NCBI GenBank assembly: GCA_028287235.1
Contig: JAQBQB010000002.1
Coordinates: 248,001-312,000 of the forward strand
Length of the DNA stretch: 64,000 bases
Direction: 5' to 3'
From: Gemmatimonadota bacterium
GTDB lineage: Bacteria; Gemmatimonadota; Gemmatimonadetes; Gemmatimonadales; Gemmatimonadaceae
Below, piece after piece: positions 1 to 8,038 of the stretch. Position 1 is the first letter of the stretch. The number at the start of each line of letters is the position of its first letter. The notes below the pieces were generated by a model. That model was not told where the DNA came from. It saw only the letters and a list, made by a program, of their open reading frames with translations, and ran no database searches. Position numbers and translations under genes: made by a program.

Positions 1-93
1 CGTGGCGCGCCGAAGCGCGCCGGTCGTCGCACATCCGCTGAGCAGGGCGACCGCCGCGCCCGCGGCGATGATCGATCCATTGTGAAACCGCAT
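1..93 (-). CDS. Lipoprotein, N-terminal fragment cut by the window edge
   Basis: Reading leftwards from an ATG at 91-93, 31 codons stay open to the window edge. The peptide begins MRFHNGS, runs through a short hydrophobic stretch and reaches the lipobox LLSGC at residues 18-22, so it is a type II signal peptide for a lipid-anchored envelope protein. An AGGAG lies 8 bases before the ATG. Only the signal peptide and a few residues are visible, so the function cannot be told. Seen directly: start, Shine-Dalgarno and lipobox. Inferred: export and lipidation. Confidence 0.6.
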   Translation of the reverse strand, partial: MRFHNGSIIAAGAAVALLSGCATTGALRRAT

Positions 94-289
94 TGGTTCT
101 CCTGGAAGGGGGTGAAAATCCAACGCTCCCCATCGCGTGCAAGAACCGAGCACGAGATCACAAATGTGATGACCGTCACGACCGCTGCGTGGAGTACCTC
201 ACAGGCGGCGAGGGTAGATGAGTTTCCTCATGAGTACTTGCTCATTGATCGGCCGCGGTCGCGTTCGCCTCGGAACGCGTCAACCGGCC

Positions 290-877
290 CTACGACGGCG
301 CCTTGAACTCCGGCAGCACCGTTCGCGTATCGGTGATCTGGTCGCGGATCTTGAACCGCGCGTCCAGATACCGCCGGTACGCCTTTCCCAGCGCCGTCGA
401 CGCGGAGGTGAACGGCGTCTGGCAGCGTAGCACCGTGCTGGGGTCGGCCTGACAGGCCATGGCCGCCGCCGACAACCGGTCGAGCGCAGCGCGGGCCGCG
501 CGGAGCGACCCCACCAGCTCGGCGTGCATCGCGCGCAGATCGTCGGGCGCGCGGACGCCGGCGAACCGGCTCACGATGTCGTCGACGACCAGGGCCGCGC
601 CCTCGCTCCGACGCGCGATCTCGAAGAACAGCACGCCCGCCGAGTCGCGCGCGGCAAACATCATCTGAATGCGGACCTGGGCACGGACGGGGAAAAAGTC
701 CAACCGATGGATCGCGCTGTCGGCGATGTGGATGATCGATTGCGCGTACACCGCTTCCTCGCGCGCAGGGTCGTGGGCGGCGGGCGTCTGCGCCGTTGCG
801 CGGACGGCCGGCGCAGCGAGAGCAACGAGCGCGACGCACATCACGACGACCCGCGCGACACCGACAGGACGAATCAT
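290..877 (-). CDS. Hypothetical secreted protein, 195 aa
   Basis: I do not recognise a family. The start at 877 was chosen because it gives a classical signal peptide: basic N-terminus, hydrophobic core at residues 8-24, and a likely cleavage after ATA around residue 29. The mature part is mostly helical in character, with a long amphipathic region at residues 40-140, two cysteines (C142 and C152) that could form a disulfide in the periplasm, and a basic C-terminal segment. It is divergent from the TolC-like gene that starts at 996, so the 118 bases between them hold both promoters. No clear Shine-Dalgarno is visible. A role alongside the efflux operon is possible but unsupported. Confidence 0.6.
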   Translation of the reverse strand: MIRPVGVARVVVMCVALVALAAPAVRATAQTPAAHDPAREEAVYAQSIIHIADSAIHRLDFFPVRAQVRIQMMFAARDSAGVLFFEIARRSEGAALVVDDIVSRFAGVRAPDDLRAMHAELVGSLRAARAALDRLSAAAMACQADPSTVLRCQTPFTSASTALGKAYRRYLDARFKIRDQITDTRTVLPEFKAPS

Positions 878-995
878 GCGAGGCTCGGGATGATGGGACC
901 ACAAACGACCCGTCCTGATAGTCCGCATTCCTTGTTCCCGACGCAAGCCGATCTCGTGCGCCCCGGTCCCACTTGTGCATTGGATCGCGGCGACC

Positions 996-2567
996 ATGCA
1001 GCACGGCGTACACTCCCGGACACGAGTCGCACCGTGTCGTGCTCTTCTCGTGAGCACGATGCTCGTTGCCGTGTCCGGTTGCACCGTAGGCACCCCACGC
1101 ATCGACGGCGTTCCCGGCACGGCGCCGACGCCATCGACTCCATGGACCGTTCCCGCGGCGGCGCGGACTCCACCGCCGCCCCCGGAACCGCCGCTTGCGC
1201 CCGCCGCGTCCGCGGCACTCGAGGCCGACTCGGCCACCGCGGGCGGAGCGCGCGATCTCTCGCTCATCGACGTCGTCGATCTCGCGCTCCGTAACAACCC
1301 GGCCACGCGCGACTCGTGGGAGACCGCGGTCGCGGCCGTCGACCAATATGGCGCGAGTCGCGGGTCGTTGTATCCGAACGTGAATGGAAACGTCACGCTG
1401 TCGCGCTCGATGAGCGCGACCGGAACGACCAGCACCGGGCTCCCCGCTGGACAGACCGGCGACAGCCTCACCAACGGCGGCACTCGAACGACCAGCGTCG
1501 TGTCGACCACGCGCACGCAGTTCGCGCCGTCCGTGTCGCTCTCCTATCTGATCTTGGACCTCGGCGGCCGCGCCGGCACCATCGAAACGGCGAAGCAACA
1601 GGCGATCGCCGCGAACCTCGCGCACAACGCGACGGTCCAGAACGTGGTGCTGCAGGTGGAGTCGGCCCTCTTTTCTTTTCTCGCCACCCGCGCGCTGCGC
1701 GACGCGCAGCTCACGGCCGTCGACGAAGCGCGTGCCGACACGGCAGCGTCCGAGGCTCGGTTGCGCGTTGGCGTGGGCACGCTGGAAGAAGTCCTGCAGA
1801 CGCGAACGGCGCTCGCGCAGGCGCGCGTGCAGCTCGCCACGCTCGAGGGCAACCTGCTCGCCGCGCGCGGAACGCTTGCCGTGGCCATGGGGCTGCGCGC
1901 CAACGCGCGGTTCGTGATTCCAAACATCGAGACGTCGGGGTCCGTCGCCACCGTGGCGGCGTCGGTCGACACGCTGATCAACCGCTCTATTGTAGCGCGA
2001 CCCGAGCTCGCCCAGTCGCGCGCCGAAGCGGCGGCGTTGGCGGCACAGATTCGCGTGGCGCGCTCGGCGGGCTACCCGGCGCTCACGCTCAGTTCCACCG
2101 GCGGTTACACGCGAGCCCTGCAGGGCACGGGCACCAATGGCCGCAACTACTCGCTCGTACTTGGCCTGCAGATCCCGATCTTCAACGGCTTCGCGCGGGA
2201 GTATGACGTCCGCGCGGCGCGGGCGCAGTACGAAGCGGGCCTCGCCCGCGTGGAATCCACGCTGCAGCAGATCACGCTCCAGGTGTTCACCTCGTACGCC
2301 GTCGTTCAGACGTCGACCCAGCGGGTGGGCGCGGCGAGCGATCTGCTGACCAGCGCCCAACAATCTTCCGACGTGGCGCTCGGCCGCTACCGCGAAGGTG
2401 TCGGCACGATCGTGGACGTGTTGCTCGCGCGCAGCGCGCTGGCGACCGCCCGCGCCGAAGTCATCCAGGCGAGCTGGGAATGGCGGACCGCGCTGGCACA
2501 GCTCGCGCACGATACCGGCTCGCTCGACGTGGCGGGCCGACCCAACGTACCCCTCGGTGCCCCATGA
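996..2567 (+). CDS. TolC-family outer membrane efflux lipoprotein
   Basis: Outer-membrane channel component of a tripartite efflux pump. The 523-residue product has a signal peptide ending in VAVSGC (Cys near residue 29), so it is a lipoprotein like NodT/OprM-type factors, followed by a Pro/Ala-rich linker and two OEP repeats (about residues 90-290 and 310-505) made of long Ala/Gln/Arg-rich helices with the usual amphipathic beta segments. The ATG at 996 is preferred over an in-frame GTG at 975 because it gives a compact signal peptide; no strong Shine-Dalgarno separates the two. Its stop overlaps the next start by ATGA at 2564-2567, so it is translationally coupled to the adaptor. Substrate unknown. 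Confidence 0.9.
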   Translation: MQHGVHSRTRVAPCRALLVSTMLVAVSGCTVGTPRIDGVPGTAPTPSTPWTVPAAARTPPPPPEPPLAPAASAALEADSATAGGARDLSLIDVVDLALRNNPATRDSWETAVAAVDQYGASRGSLYPNVNGNVTLSRSMSATGTTSTGLPAGQTGDSLTNGGTRTTSVVSTTRTQFAPSVSLSYLILDLGGRAGTIETAKQQAIAANLAHNATVQNVVLQVESALFSFLATRALRDAQLTAVDEARADTAASEARLRVGVGTLEEVLQTRTALAQARVQLATLEGNLLAARGTLAVAMGLRANARFVIPNIETSGSVATVAASVDTLINRSIVARPELAQSRAEAAALAAQIRVARSAGYPALTLSSTGGYTRALQGTGTNGRNYSLVLGLQIPIFNGFAREYDVRAARAQYEAGLARVESTLQQITLQVFTSYAVVQTSTQRVGAASDLLTSAQQSSDVALGRYREGVGTIVDVLLARSALATARAEVIQASWEWRTALAQLAHDTGSLDVAGRPNVPLGAP

Positions 2568-4033
2568 GCAGGACCACGAGCAGGGCCGCGAACAGGACCA
2601 TGAGCAACTTCGCACGATGGACGCGCGGGTGCGCCGCGTGGATCGGCGTCGCGGCGCTGGTCGATTGCAAGGGCGCCGCGCCGAAGAGGCAGACCCCACC
2701 CACGCCGGTCCGCGTTTCGCCTGTGGCGCGGATCGACGCGCCGGTGGTCATCGTCGCGAGCGGCGTCGTGGAGCCGGTGCAGACCGTGTCGGTTACGACG
2801 CAAGTCACCGGTTCCCTGCTCGACGTGCTCTTCAAGGAAGGGGATTTCGTGCAAGCGGGCCAGGTGTTGTTTCGCATCGACCCGCGCTCCTTCGCCGCCG
2901 CCGCCGACCAGGCGCGAGCAGTGCTGGCGCGCGACGAAGCGCAGGCCGAGGCGGCGCGCAAGGATGACGAGCGGTATCGCAGGCTCGCCGACATGGGGTA
3001 CGTGAGTCGTTCACAGTCGGATCAGATGCATGCAACCGCGGTCGCTCAGGCCGCGACGGTCGTGGCGGACCAGGCCGCGCTTCGGTCCGCGCAGGTGACG
3101 CTTGGCTTCACGACGATTCGCGCGCCCATCGCCGGACGCACGGGCAGCCTACTCGTTCGCCGGGGAAACAACGTGAGCCCGGGCGGAAGTCCGCTCGTCG
3201 TCATCAATCAGATCAGCCCCGTGCTCGTGCGCTTTCCAGTGCTCGACAACGATTTCGACGCGCTTCGGCGCGCCGTTGCCATGCATGCGCTCGCGGTGAA
3301 AGCGGTGTCGAGCGACAGCAGCGAGGCGAGCGACCAGGGACAGCTCTCCTTCCTCGACAACGCGGTGGATTCGCTCACCGGAACGGTGACGGGCAAGGCG
3401 AGCTTCCCGAACACGGGCCGCCGGCTCTGGCCGGGCGAGCTCGTGTTCCTGTCGGTGCAGCTCGACGTGCAGCGCGGTGTGCTGGCCGTGCCAAGTGAAG
3501 CGGTGCAGATCGGACAACAGGGTCCATACGTGTATGTCGTCGACCAGAAGCAGACGGCGCAGACGCGGCCCGTAACGCCAGGCATTCAAGTCGGCGACCT
3601 CACCGTGATCCAGAAGGGTGTCGCGGCGGGCGAGCGCGTCGTGATCGATGGGCAGTCGCGGCTCAACCCCGGCGCGCGCGTCGCGATTCTCGGAGCGGGA
3701 ACGGACACCGGTACCGCTCGGATGAGGACTGGAAGCGGGCAAGGCTCCGCGGCGGGAGACATCGTCACCGGGCGAGCCGGGACCAACGCCCCGAGCGTCG
3801 CTCGCGGAGGCGGCGGAGCGCCGTCTGCGACGCCTACCGTCACGCCTACCATCACGCCTACCGTCACGCGTAACATCACGCCGACCCTGCCCGTGACGAC
3901 GGCGCCGACCATGCCGGCGATACCGGCAATACCGGCGACGACGACCACCACGCCCACCGGAACGGCCGGCCGCGCCACGCAGCCGACCACCGGCGTACGG
4001 CCACCGGTCACGCCGACCCCGCCGCGGCCATGA
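2564..4033 (+). CDS. RND efflux periplasmic adaptor (membrane fusion protein)
   Basis: Links the inner-membrane pump to the outer-membrane channel. After an N-terminal hydrophobic stretch the protein has the biotinyl-lipoyl half-motif (VTTQVTGSLLDVLFKEGD), a helical hairpin, the second lipoyl half with APIAGRTG, a beta-barrel, and a membrane-proximal domain with the VIDGQSRLNPG pattern typical of AcrA/MdtA. A cysteine follows the hydrophobic segment (VDC), but Asp before Cys is a poor lipobox, so lipidation is uncertain. An internal ATG at 2600 is an alternative start. The last 100 residues are an unusual Thr/Pro tail built on a 12-bp tandem repeat. It overlaps both neighbours by 4 bases, so the three pump genes form one tight operon. 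Confidence 0.9.
   Translation: MSRTTSRAANRTMSNFARWTRGCAAWIGVAALVDCKGAAPKRQTPPTPVRVSPVARIDAPVVIVASGVVEPVQTVSVTTQVTGSLLDVLFKEGDFVQAGQVLFRIDPRSFAAAADQARAVLARDEAQAEAARKDDERYRRLADMGYVSRSQSDQMHATAVAQAATVVADQAALRSAQVTLGFTTIRAPIAGRTGSLLVRRGNNVSPGGSPLVVINQISPVLVRFPVLDNDFDALRRAVAMHALAVKAVSSDSSEASDQGQLSFLDNAVDSLTGTVTGKASFPNTGRRLWPGELVFLSVQLDVQRGVLAVPSEAVQIGQQGPYVYVVDQKQTAQTRPVTPGIQVGDLTVIQKGVAAGERVVIDGQSRLNPGARVAILGAGTDTGTARMRTGSGQGSAAGDIVTGRAGTNAPSVARGGGGAPSATPTVTPTITPTVTRNITPTLPVTTAPTMPAIPAIPATTTTTPTGTAGRATQPTTGVRPPVTPTPPRP
3830..3877 (+). repeat. 12-bp coding tandem repeat in the adaptor tail
   Basis: Four consecutive 12-base units of the form ACGCCTACCRTC, the last diverged, with a partial fifth. 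They encode the TPTV/TPTI repeats of the disordered C-terminal tail of the adaptor. Such in-frame repeats can change in copy number without breaking the frame. Confidence 0.7.
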
Positions 4034-7000
4034 ACATCTCCACGCTGTTCATCCGCCGGCCGGTCATGACGCTCCTCGTCATGGCGGGGATTCTCGTCTT
4101 CGGCATCGTCGCCTACCGGCGGCTGCCGATCAGCGATCTGCCGACCGTCGACTATCCCACGATCACGGTGAGCGCGAGCTTGCCGGGCGCGAGCCCGGAA
4201 ACGATGGCCGCCGCCGTGGCCACGCCGCTCGAAAAACAGTTCTCGACGATCGCGGGCATCGACAACATGACGTCCACGTCGAGCCTGGGGTCGACGTCGA
4301 TCACGCTGCAGTTCTCGCTCGCCCGCGACATCGACGCCGCCGCGCAGGACGTACAGGCCGCGATCGCCAAGACGCTGCGGCAACTGCCGCTCGGCATCAC
4401 CCCGCCTTCATACCAGAAGTCGAATCCCGCCGCGTCGCCCATCTTGCTCTTCGCGCTCACCTCGAAGACGCAGTCGATGCCCCAGCTCGATGAGATCGGC
4501 GAGACGACGATCGCGCAGCGGCTGTCGATGATCGACGGCGTGGCACAGGTGCAGGTGTACGGCGCCGCCAAGTACGCGGTGCGCATCCAGCTCGATCCCA
4601 CGGCGCTGGCCTACCGACAAATCGGCATCGACGAAGTGGCGACGGCGATCACGCAGCAGAACGTCAGCCAGCCCACCGGCGTGCTCTGGGGCCGCACCAC
4701 CGCCTACACGCTGCAGGCGAGCGGCCAACTACAGAACGCGGCGGCGTTCCGCGCGATGAGCGTCACCTATCGCAACGGCGCCGCCGTGCAGCTCGGCGCG
4801 CTCGGCCGCGTGCTCGACGACGTGGAGAACAACCGCAACGCCAGCTGGTTCAACGGCAATCGCGCCATCGTGCTGGCCGTGCAGCGCCAACCGGGCACGA
4901 ACACCGTTGCCATTGCCACGGCGGTCAACGCCGAGCTGGACTCGCTGCGGGCACAGGTGCCCGGCGCGGTCACGATCAACACGCTGTTCGACCGTTCGAT
5001 CGGAATCGAGCAGTCGGTGCGCGACGTGAAGATGACGCTGCTGCTGACGCTCGGCCTCGTCATCGCCGTGATCTTCATCTTCCTGCGGAACGTGTGGGCG
5101 ACGATCATCCCGAGTTTGGCGCTGCCGCTCTCCATCGTCGGCACGTTTCCGATCATGTACCTGCTCAACTACAGCCTGGACACGCTGTCGTTGATGGCCC
5201 TCACGCTCGCCGTGGGCTTCGTCGTGGACGACGCCATCGTGATGCTCGAGAACATCGTCCGGCATCTCGAGATGGGAAAAGCGCCGCTCGACGCGGCGAT
5301 CGATGGTGCGCGCGAAGTCGGCTTCACGATCGTCTCGATGACGATCTCGCTCACCGCGGTGTTCATTCCGCTGCTCTTTCTCGGCGGCATCGTGGGCCGG
5401 TTGTTTCGCGAGTTCGCCGTGGTCATCGCCACGTCGATCCTCGTCTCGGGATTGGTGTCGCTGACGTTCACGCCGATGCTGTCGAGCCGCTTCCTGCGCT
5501 CGGAGAAGGACAAGAAGCACAACCGCCTGTACGTGGCGACGGAGCGGGCGTACGACTGGCTGCTCGACCAGTACAAATGGACGCTCGCCTGGACGATGCG
5601 CCATCGCGCGCTGTCGATGTTGTTCTCGCTGGTCGTGTTGATCGGCACCGGCATCCTGTTCAAGCTCGTGCCGACCGGGTTCATTCCCGACCAGGACACG
5701 GGTACGCTGAACATCTCGACCGAAGCGGCGCAGGGAACGTCGTTCGACGACATGGTGCGGCGCCAGCAACAGATCGCCGCGATCGTGCAGCGCGACTCGA
5801 GCGTGCAGGCGCTCATGTCGACGGTCGGCGGCGGCGGCGGATCGTCGGCGTCGAATACCGGCCGCCTGCAGCTCACGCTCAAACCGCTCGGCCAGCGGCC
5901 GCCCGCCGCGGACATCGTCGCCAGCCTGCGCGCGAAGCTGTCGCGCGTTCCCGGCATCACGGCGTACGCGTCGCTCCCGCCGGCCATTCAGATCGGCGGA
6001 CGGCAGTCGAAGAGCCAGTATCAGTTCACCATGCAAGCGCAGGACGTCGCGACGCTCTACGCCGCCGCACAGAAGCTCCTCGACGCAGCGCGCAAATCCG
6101 ATCTGCTGCAAGACGTGACGAGCGACATGCAGAACAACAACCCGCAGGTGAACGTCGACATCAATCGCGTGCGGGCGGCGGCGTTCGGCGTCACGGCGAA
6201 CCAGGTCGAGAGCTCGTTGTACGACGCGTACGGATCGCGCCAGGTGTCGACGATCTACACGCCCAGCAACGAGTACGAGGTGATCATGGAGCTCCTGCCG
6301 CAGTATCAACAGGACATCTCGGCGTTGGGACTGCTGTTCGTCAAAGGCACCACCGGAGCGCTCCTCCCGTTGAAAGCAGTAGCGACGCTCACGAAGACGT
6401 CAGGGCCGGTGACGATCAACCATTCCGGCCAGCTGCCCTCGGTGACGATCTCGTTCAACCTCGCGCCGAGCGCGTCGCTCGGCGCGGCGACCGCCGAGAT
6501 GCAGCGCTTGGCCACTGTGAATCTGCCGAGCGGCATCACGACGTCGTTCTCCGGCACCGCGCAGGTCTTTCAATCGACGCAGGCGGGACTGCTCGTTCTC
6601 GTGATCCTCGCGGTGTTCGTGATCTACATGGTGCTCGGCGTGTTGTACGAGAGCTTCATCCATCCGATCACCATTCTCTCGGGACTTCCCTTCGCGGCGT
6701 TCGGCGCGCTGCTCGCCCTCTACATCTTCCACATCGAGCTGAGCGTGTTCGCGTTCGTGGGCATCATCCTGCTCATCGGCATCGTGAAGAAGAACGCGAT
6801 CATGATGGTGGACTTCGCGGTCGAGGCGGAGCACAAGGACGGGATGGCGCCGGAGGACGCGATCATTCACGCGGCGCACGTGCGCTTTCGCCCGATCATG
6901 ATGACGACCGTCGCGGCGCTCGTCGGCACGCTGCCCGTCGCGCTGGCGACCGGCATGGGTTCGGAGACGCGTCGCCCACTCGGCATCGCGGTGGTTGGCG

Positions 7001-7179
7001 GTCTGGCGTTCTCCCAGCTGATCACGCTCTACATCACGCCGATCGTCTACACGTATCTCGATCCGCTCAACAAGCGGGTGGAGCGGAAGCTCTCGCGCGA
7101 CAGGAAGAAACAGACGGCTAAGACTGGGGACGTCGTGCCGCAGCCTGCAGTCGGCTCCGTGCGTGCCCAAGAGGGATAG
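4030..7179 (+). CDS. RND-family multidrug efflux pump (AcrB/MdtB-type)
   Basis: Inner-membrane proton-driven drug transporter, 1049 residues, the normal length for the HAE1 family. It opens with the family signature MNISTLFIRRPVMTLL and the porter motif ISDLPTVDYPTI, has the large periplasmic loops after TM1 and TM7, and twelve expected membrane segments. TM4 carries the paired aspartates of the proton relay in VGFVVDDAIVMLENI, and TM10 has the conserved Lys in GIVKKNAIMMVDFA. The sequence resembles MdtB/MuxB more than AcrB at the N-terminus. It starts inside the adaptor stop (ATGA at 4030-4033). The operon lacks an obvious adjacent regulator, so control cannot be read from the window. Confidence 0.95.
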   Translation: MNISTLFIRRPVMTLLVMAGILVFGIVAYRRLPISDLPTVDYPTITVSASLPGASPETMAAAVATPLEKQFSTIAGIDNMTSTSSLGSTSITLQFSLARDIDAAAQDVQAAIAKTLRQLPLGITPPSYQKSNPAASPILLFALTSKTQSMPQLDEIGETTIAQRLSMIDGVAQVQVYGAAKYAVRIQLDPTALAYRQIGIDEVATAITQQNVSQPTGVLWGRTTAYTLQASGQLQNAAAFRAMSVTYRNGAAVQLGALGRVLDDVENNRNASWFNGNRAIVLAVQRQPGTNTVAIATAVNAELDSLRAQVPGAVTINTLFDRSIGIEQSVRDVKMTLLLTLGLVIAVIFIFLRNVWATIIPSLALPLSIVGTFPIMYLLNYSLDTLSLMALTLAVGFVVDDAIVMLENIVRHLEMGKAPLDAAIDGAREVGFTIVSMTISLTAVFIPLLFLGGIVGRLFREFAVVIATSILVSGLVSLTFTPMLSSRFLRSEKDKKHNRLYVATERAYDWLLDQYKWTLAWTMRHRALSMLFSLVVLIGTGILFKLVPTGFIPDQDTGTLNISTEAAQGTSFDDMVRRQQQIAAIVQRDSSVQALMSTVGGGGGSSASNTGRLQLTLKPLGQRPPAADIVASLRAKLSRVPGITAYASLPPAIQIGGRQSKSQYQFTMQAQDVATLYAAAQKLLDAARKSDLLQDVTSDMQNNNPQVNVDINRVRAAAFGVTANQVESSLYDAYGSRQVSTIYTPSNEYEVIMELLPQYQQDISALGLLFVKGTTGALLPLKAVATLTKTSGPVTINHSGQLPSVTISFNLAPSASLGAATAEMQRLATVNLPSGITTSFSGTAQVFQSTQAGLLVLVILAVFVIYMVLGVLYESFIHPITILSGLPFAAFGALLALYIFHIELSVFAFVGIILLIGIVKKNAIMMVDFAVEAEHKDGMAPEDAIIHAAHVRFRPIMMTTVAALVGTLPVALATGMGSETRRPLGIAVVGGLAFSQLITLYITPIVYTYLDPLNKRVERKLSRDRKKQTAKTGDVVPQPAVGSVRAQEG

Positions 7180-7252
7180 CCGGGAGCGGTAGGGACCGTT
7201 AACGTTTCAGCGGTGTCTTACGTCTACCGACGTGAGCATCCTGAGAGGAATC

Positions 7253-7735
7253 ATGAGAGTCTATGGTCGAGCGAGCTTCGTTGCCGCAGCGTCCGCTTTG
7301 ATGGCCGTCGCGGCCTGCAGTGGCAAAGGTCAGCCGATGGACGACGGCCTCAAGAAGGATCTCGCCGCGGCCGGCCCCACCGGGCTCGAGCTTGCGCCAA
7401 AGTCAGGGAAGTCGCAGATGGTCGTCTCGGCGATCGAAGGCGGCCCGACGTCGGCGCCCGCACCGGCGTCGCGCAAGCCGGTGACGAAGCCGACTCCCAG
7501 GCCGGCCACCAAGCTCGCGTCGAATCGCACCCAGGCTCCGGCGCCCGCGCCGCAGCCGAAGATCGCGGAACCGGTGCCGAGCTATCCCTCGCCGGCCGCT
7601 GAACCGGCGCCCGCGCCGCGTCAGACCGAGCCTGCTCCGTTGCCGCCGGCTGCTCCGCAGTCGCAGGGACGTCAGAAGGGCGTGTACAAGACCGAAGGCG
7701 ACATCTTCCGCCAGATGCCCTGGATCAAACCGTAG
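7253..7735 (+). CDS. Pro/Ala-rich lipoprotein, hypothetical
   Basis: A 160-residue lipoprotein: signal peptide with the lipobox AVAAC (Cys22), a short polar segment, then a long disordered region rich in Pro, Ala and Lys (residues 75-140), and a conserved-looking end with KTEGDIFRQMPWIKP. No domain is recognised. The ATG at 7253 is preferred to the in-frame GTG at 7232 because AGAGGA sits directly before it. It follows the RND pump gene by 73 bases and may belong to the same transcript, but nothing links it functionally. The Pro-rich middle suggests a periplasm-spanning or surface-exposed linker. Confidence 0.7.
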   Translation: MRVYGRASFVAAASALMAVAACSGKGQPMDDGLKKDLAAAGPTGLELAPKSGKSQMVVSAIEGGPTSAPAPASRKPVTKPTPRPATKLASNRTQAPAPAPQPKIAEPVPSYPSPAAEPAPAPRQTEPAPLPPAAPQSQGRQKGVYKTEGDIFRQMPWIKP

Positions 7736-7776
7736 GGCTCGAGTCACCAAAGCACGAGCAGTCATGCCGAGCGAAG

Positions 7777-7810
7777 TCGAGGGATCTCCTGAGTGAAGGG
7801 GATCCCTCGA
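7777..7810. repeat. REP-like inverted repeat, possible terminator
   Basis: Perfect 10-bp arms TCGAGGGATC and GATCCCTCGA around a 14-base loop, preceded by CATGCCGAGCGAAG. From general knowledge, related CCGAGCGAAGTCGAGGGAT elements recur as interspersed repeats in several soil bacterial genomes. There is no T-run, so a classical intrinsic terminator is doubtful. Confidence 0.5.
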
Positions 7811-7833
7811 ATCGTTTTCGCGTCGAATCCGTT

Positions 7834-7863
7834 CACGACATTACTGCTCACGACATTACTGCT
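7834..7863. repeat. 15-bp perfect tandem duplication
   Basis: CACGACATTACTGCT occurs twice without a gap (7834-7848 and 7849-7863). It is noncoding and looks like a recent slippage or duplication event. Confidence 0.8.
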
Positions 7864-7891
7864 TGCTAACATCTACGCGCACTCGTACGTT

Positions 7892-7903
7892 GGAATCGAT
7901 TCC
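7892..7903. promoter_or_regulatory. 12-bp palindrome GGAATCGATTCC, possible operator
   Basis: A perfect palindrome followed at once by a second partial copy (GAATCGAT at 7905-7912), about 135 bases before the start of the AAA+ activator gene. The paired arrangement fits a dimeric regulator site, but no protein can be assigned. Confidence 0.3.
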
Positions 7904-8038
7904 TGAATCGATGGGCACTGCGACGATGCTCCACGCTGTCGTCGGATCGATACGGCCACCGCAGCAGTCGGCACGTCGACGATGATCCCGACCGCGATCG
8001 CGATGGTAGCCATGGAATAGGGCAGCCGGTGCCCCTCC

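Larger units (their letters stand above)
7736..8038. other. 303-base gap with hairpin, tandem repeat and palindrome
   Basis: No gene is visible. The stretch holds a 10-bp inverted repeat (7777-7810), a perfect 15-bp tandem duplication (7834-7863) and a 12-bp palindrome (7892-7903), all described separately. The remainder should contain the promoter of the activator gene that begins at 8039, but no convincing -35/-10 pair stands out. Confidence 0.6.

Noticed and set aside
228-2699. Long minus-strand open frame of 823 codons across the start of the efflux operon
   Set aside because: Its translation is Arg-rich without domain features and it is antisense to the TolC-like and adaptor genes; long antisense frames are expected at this GC content.
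4729-6309. 526-codon minus-strand frame opposite the RND pump gene
   Set aside because: Arg/His/Asp-rich shadow of a well-supported pump gene; no motif, no ribosome-binding site.
7834-7863. 15-bp direct repeat as an attachment site or insertion footprint
   Set aside because: The copies are adjacent with nothing between them, and no integrase, transposase or tRNA is near.
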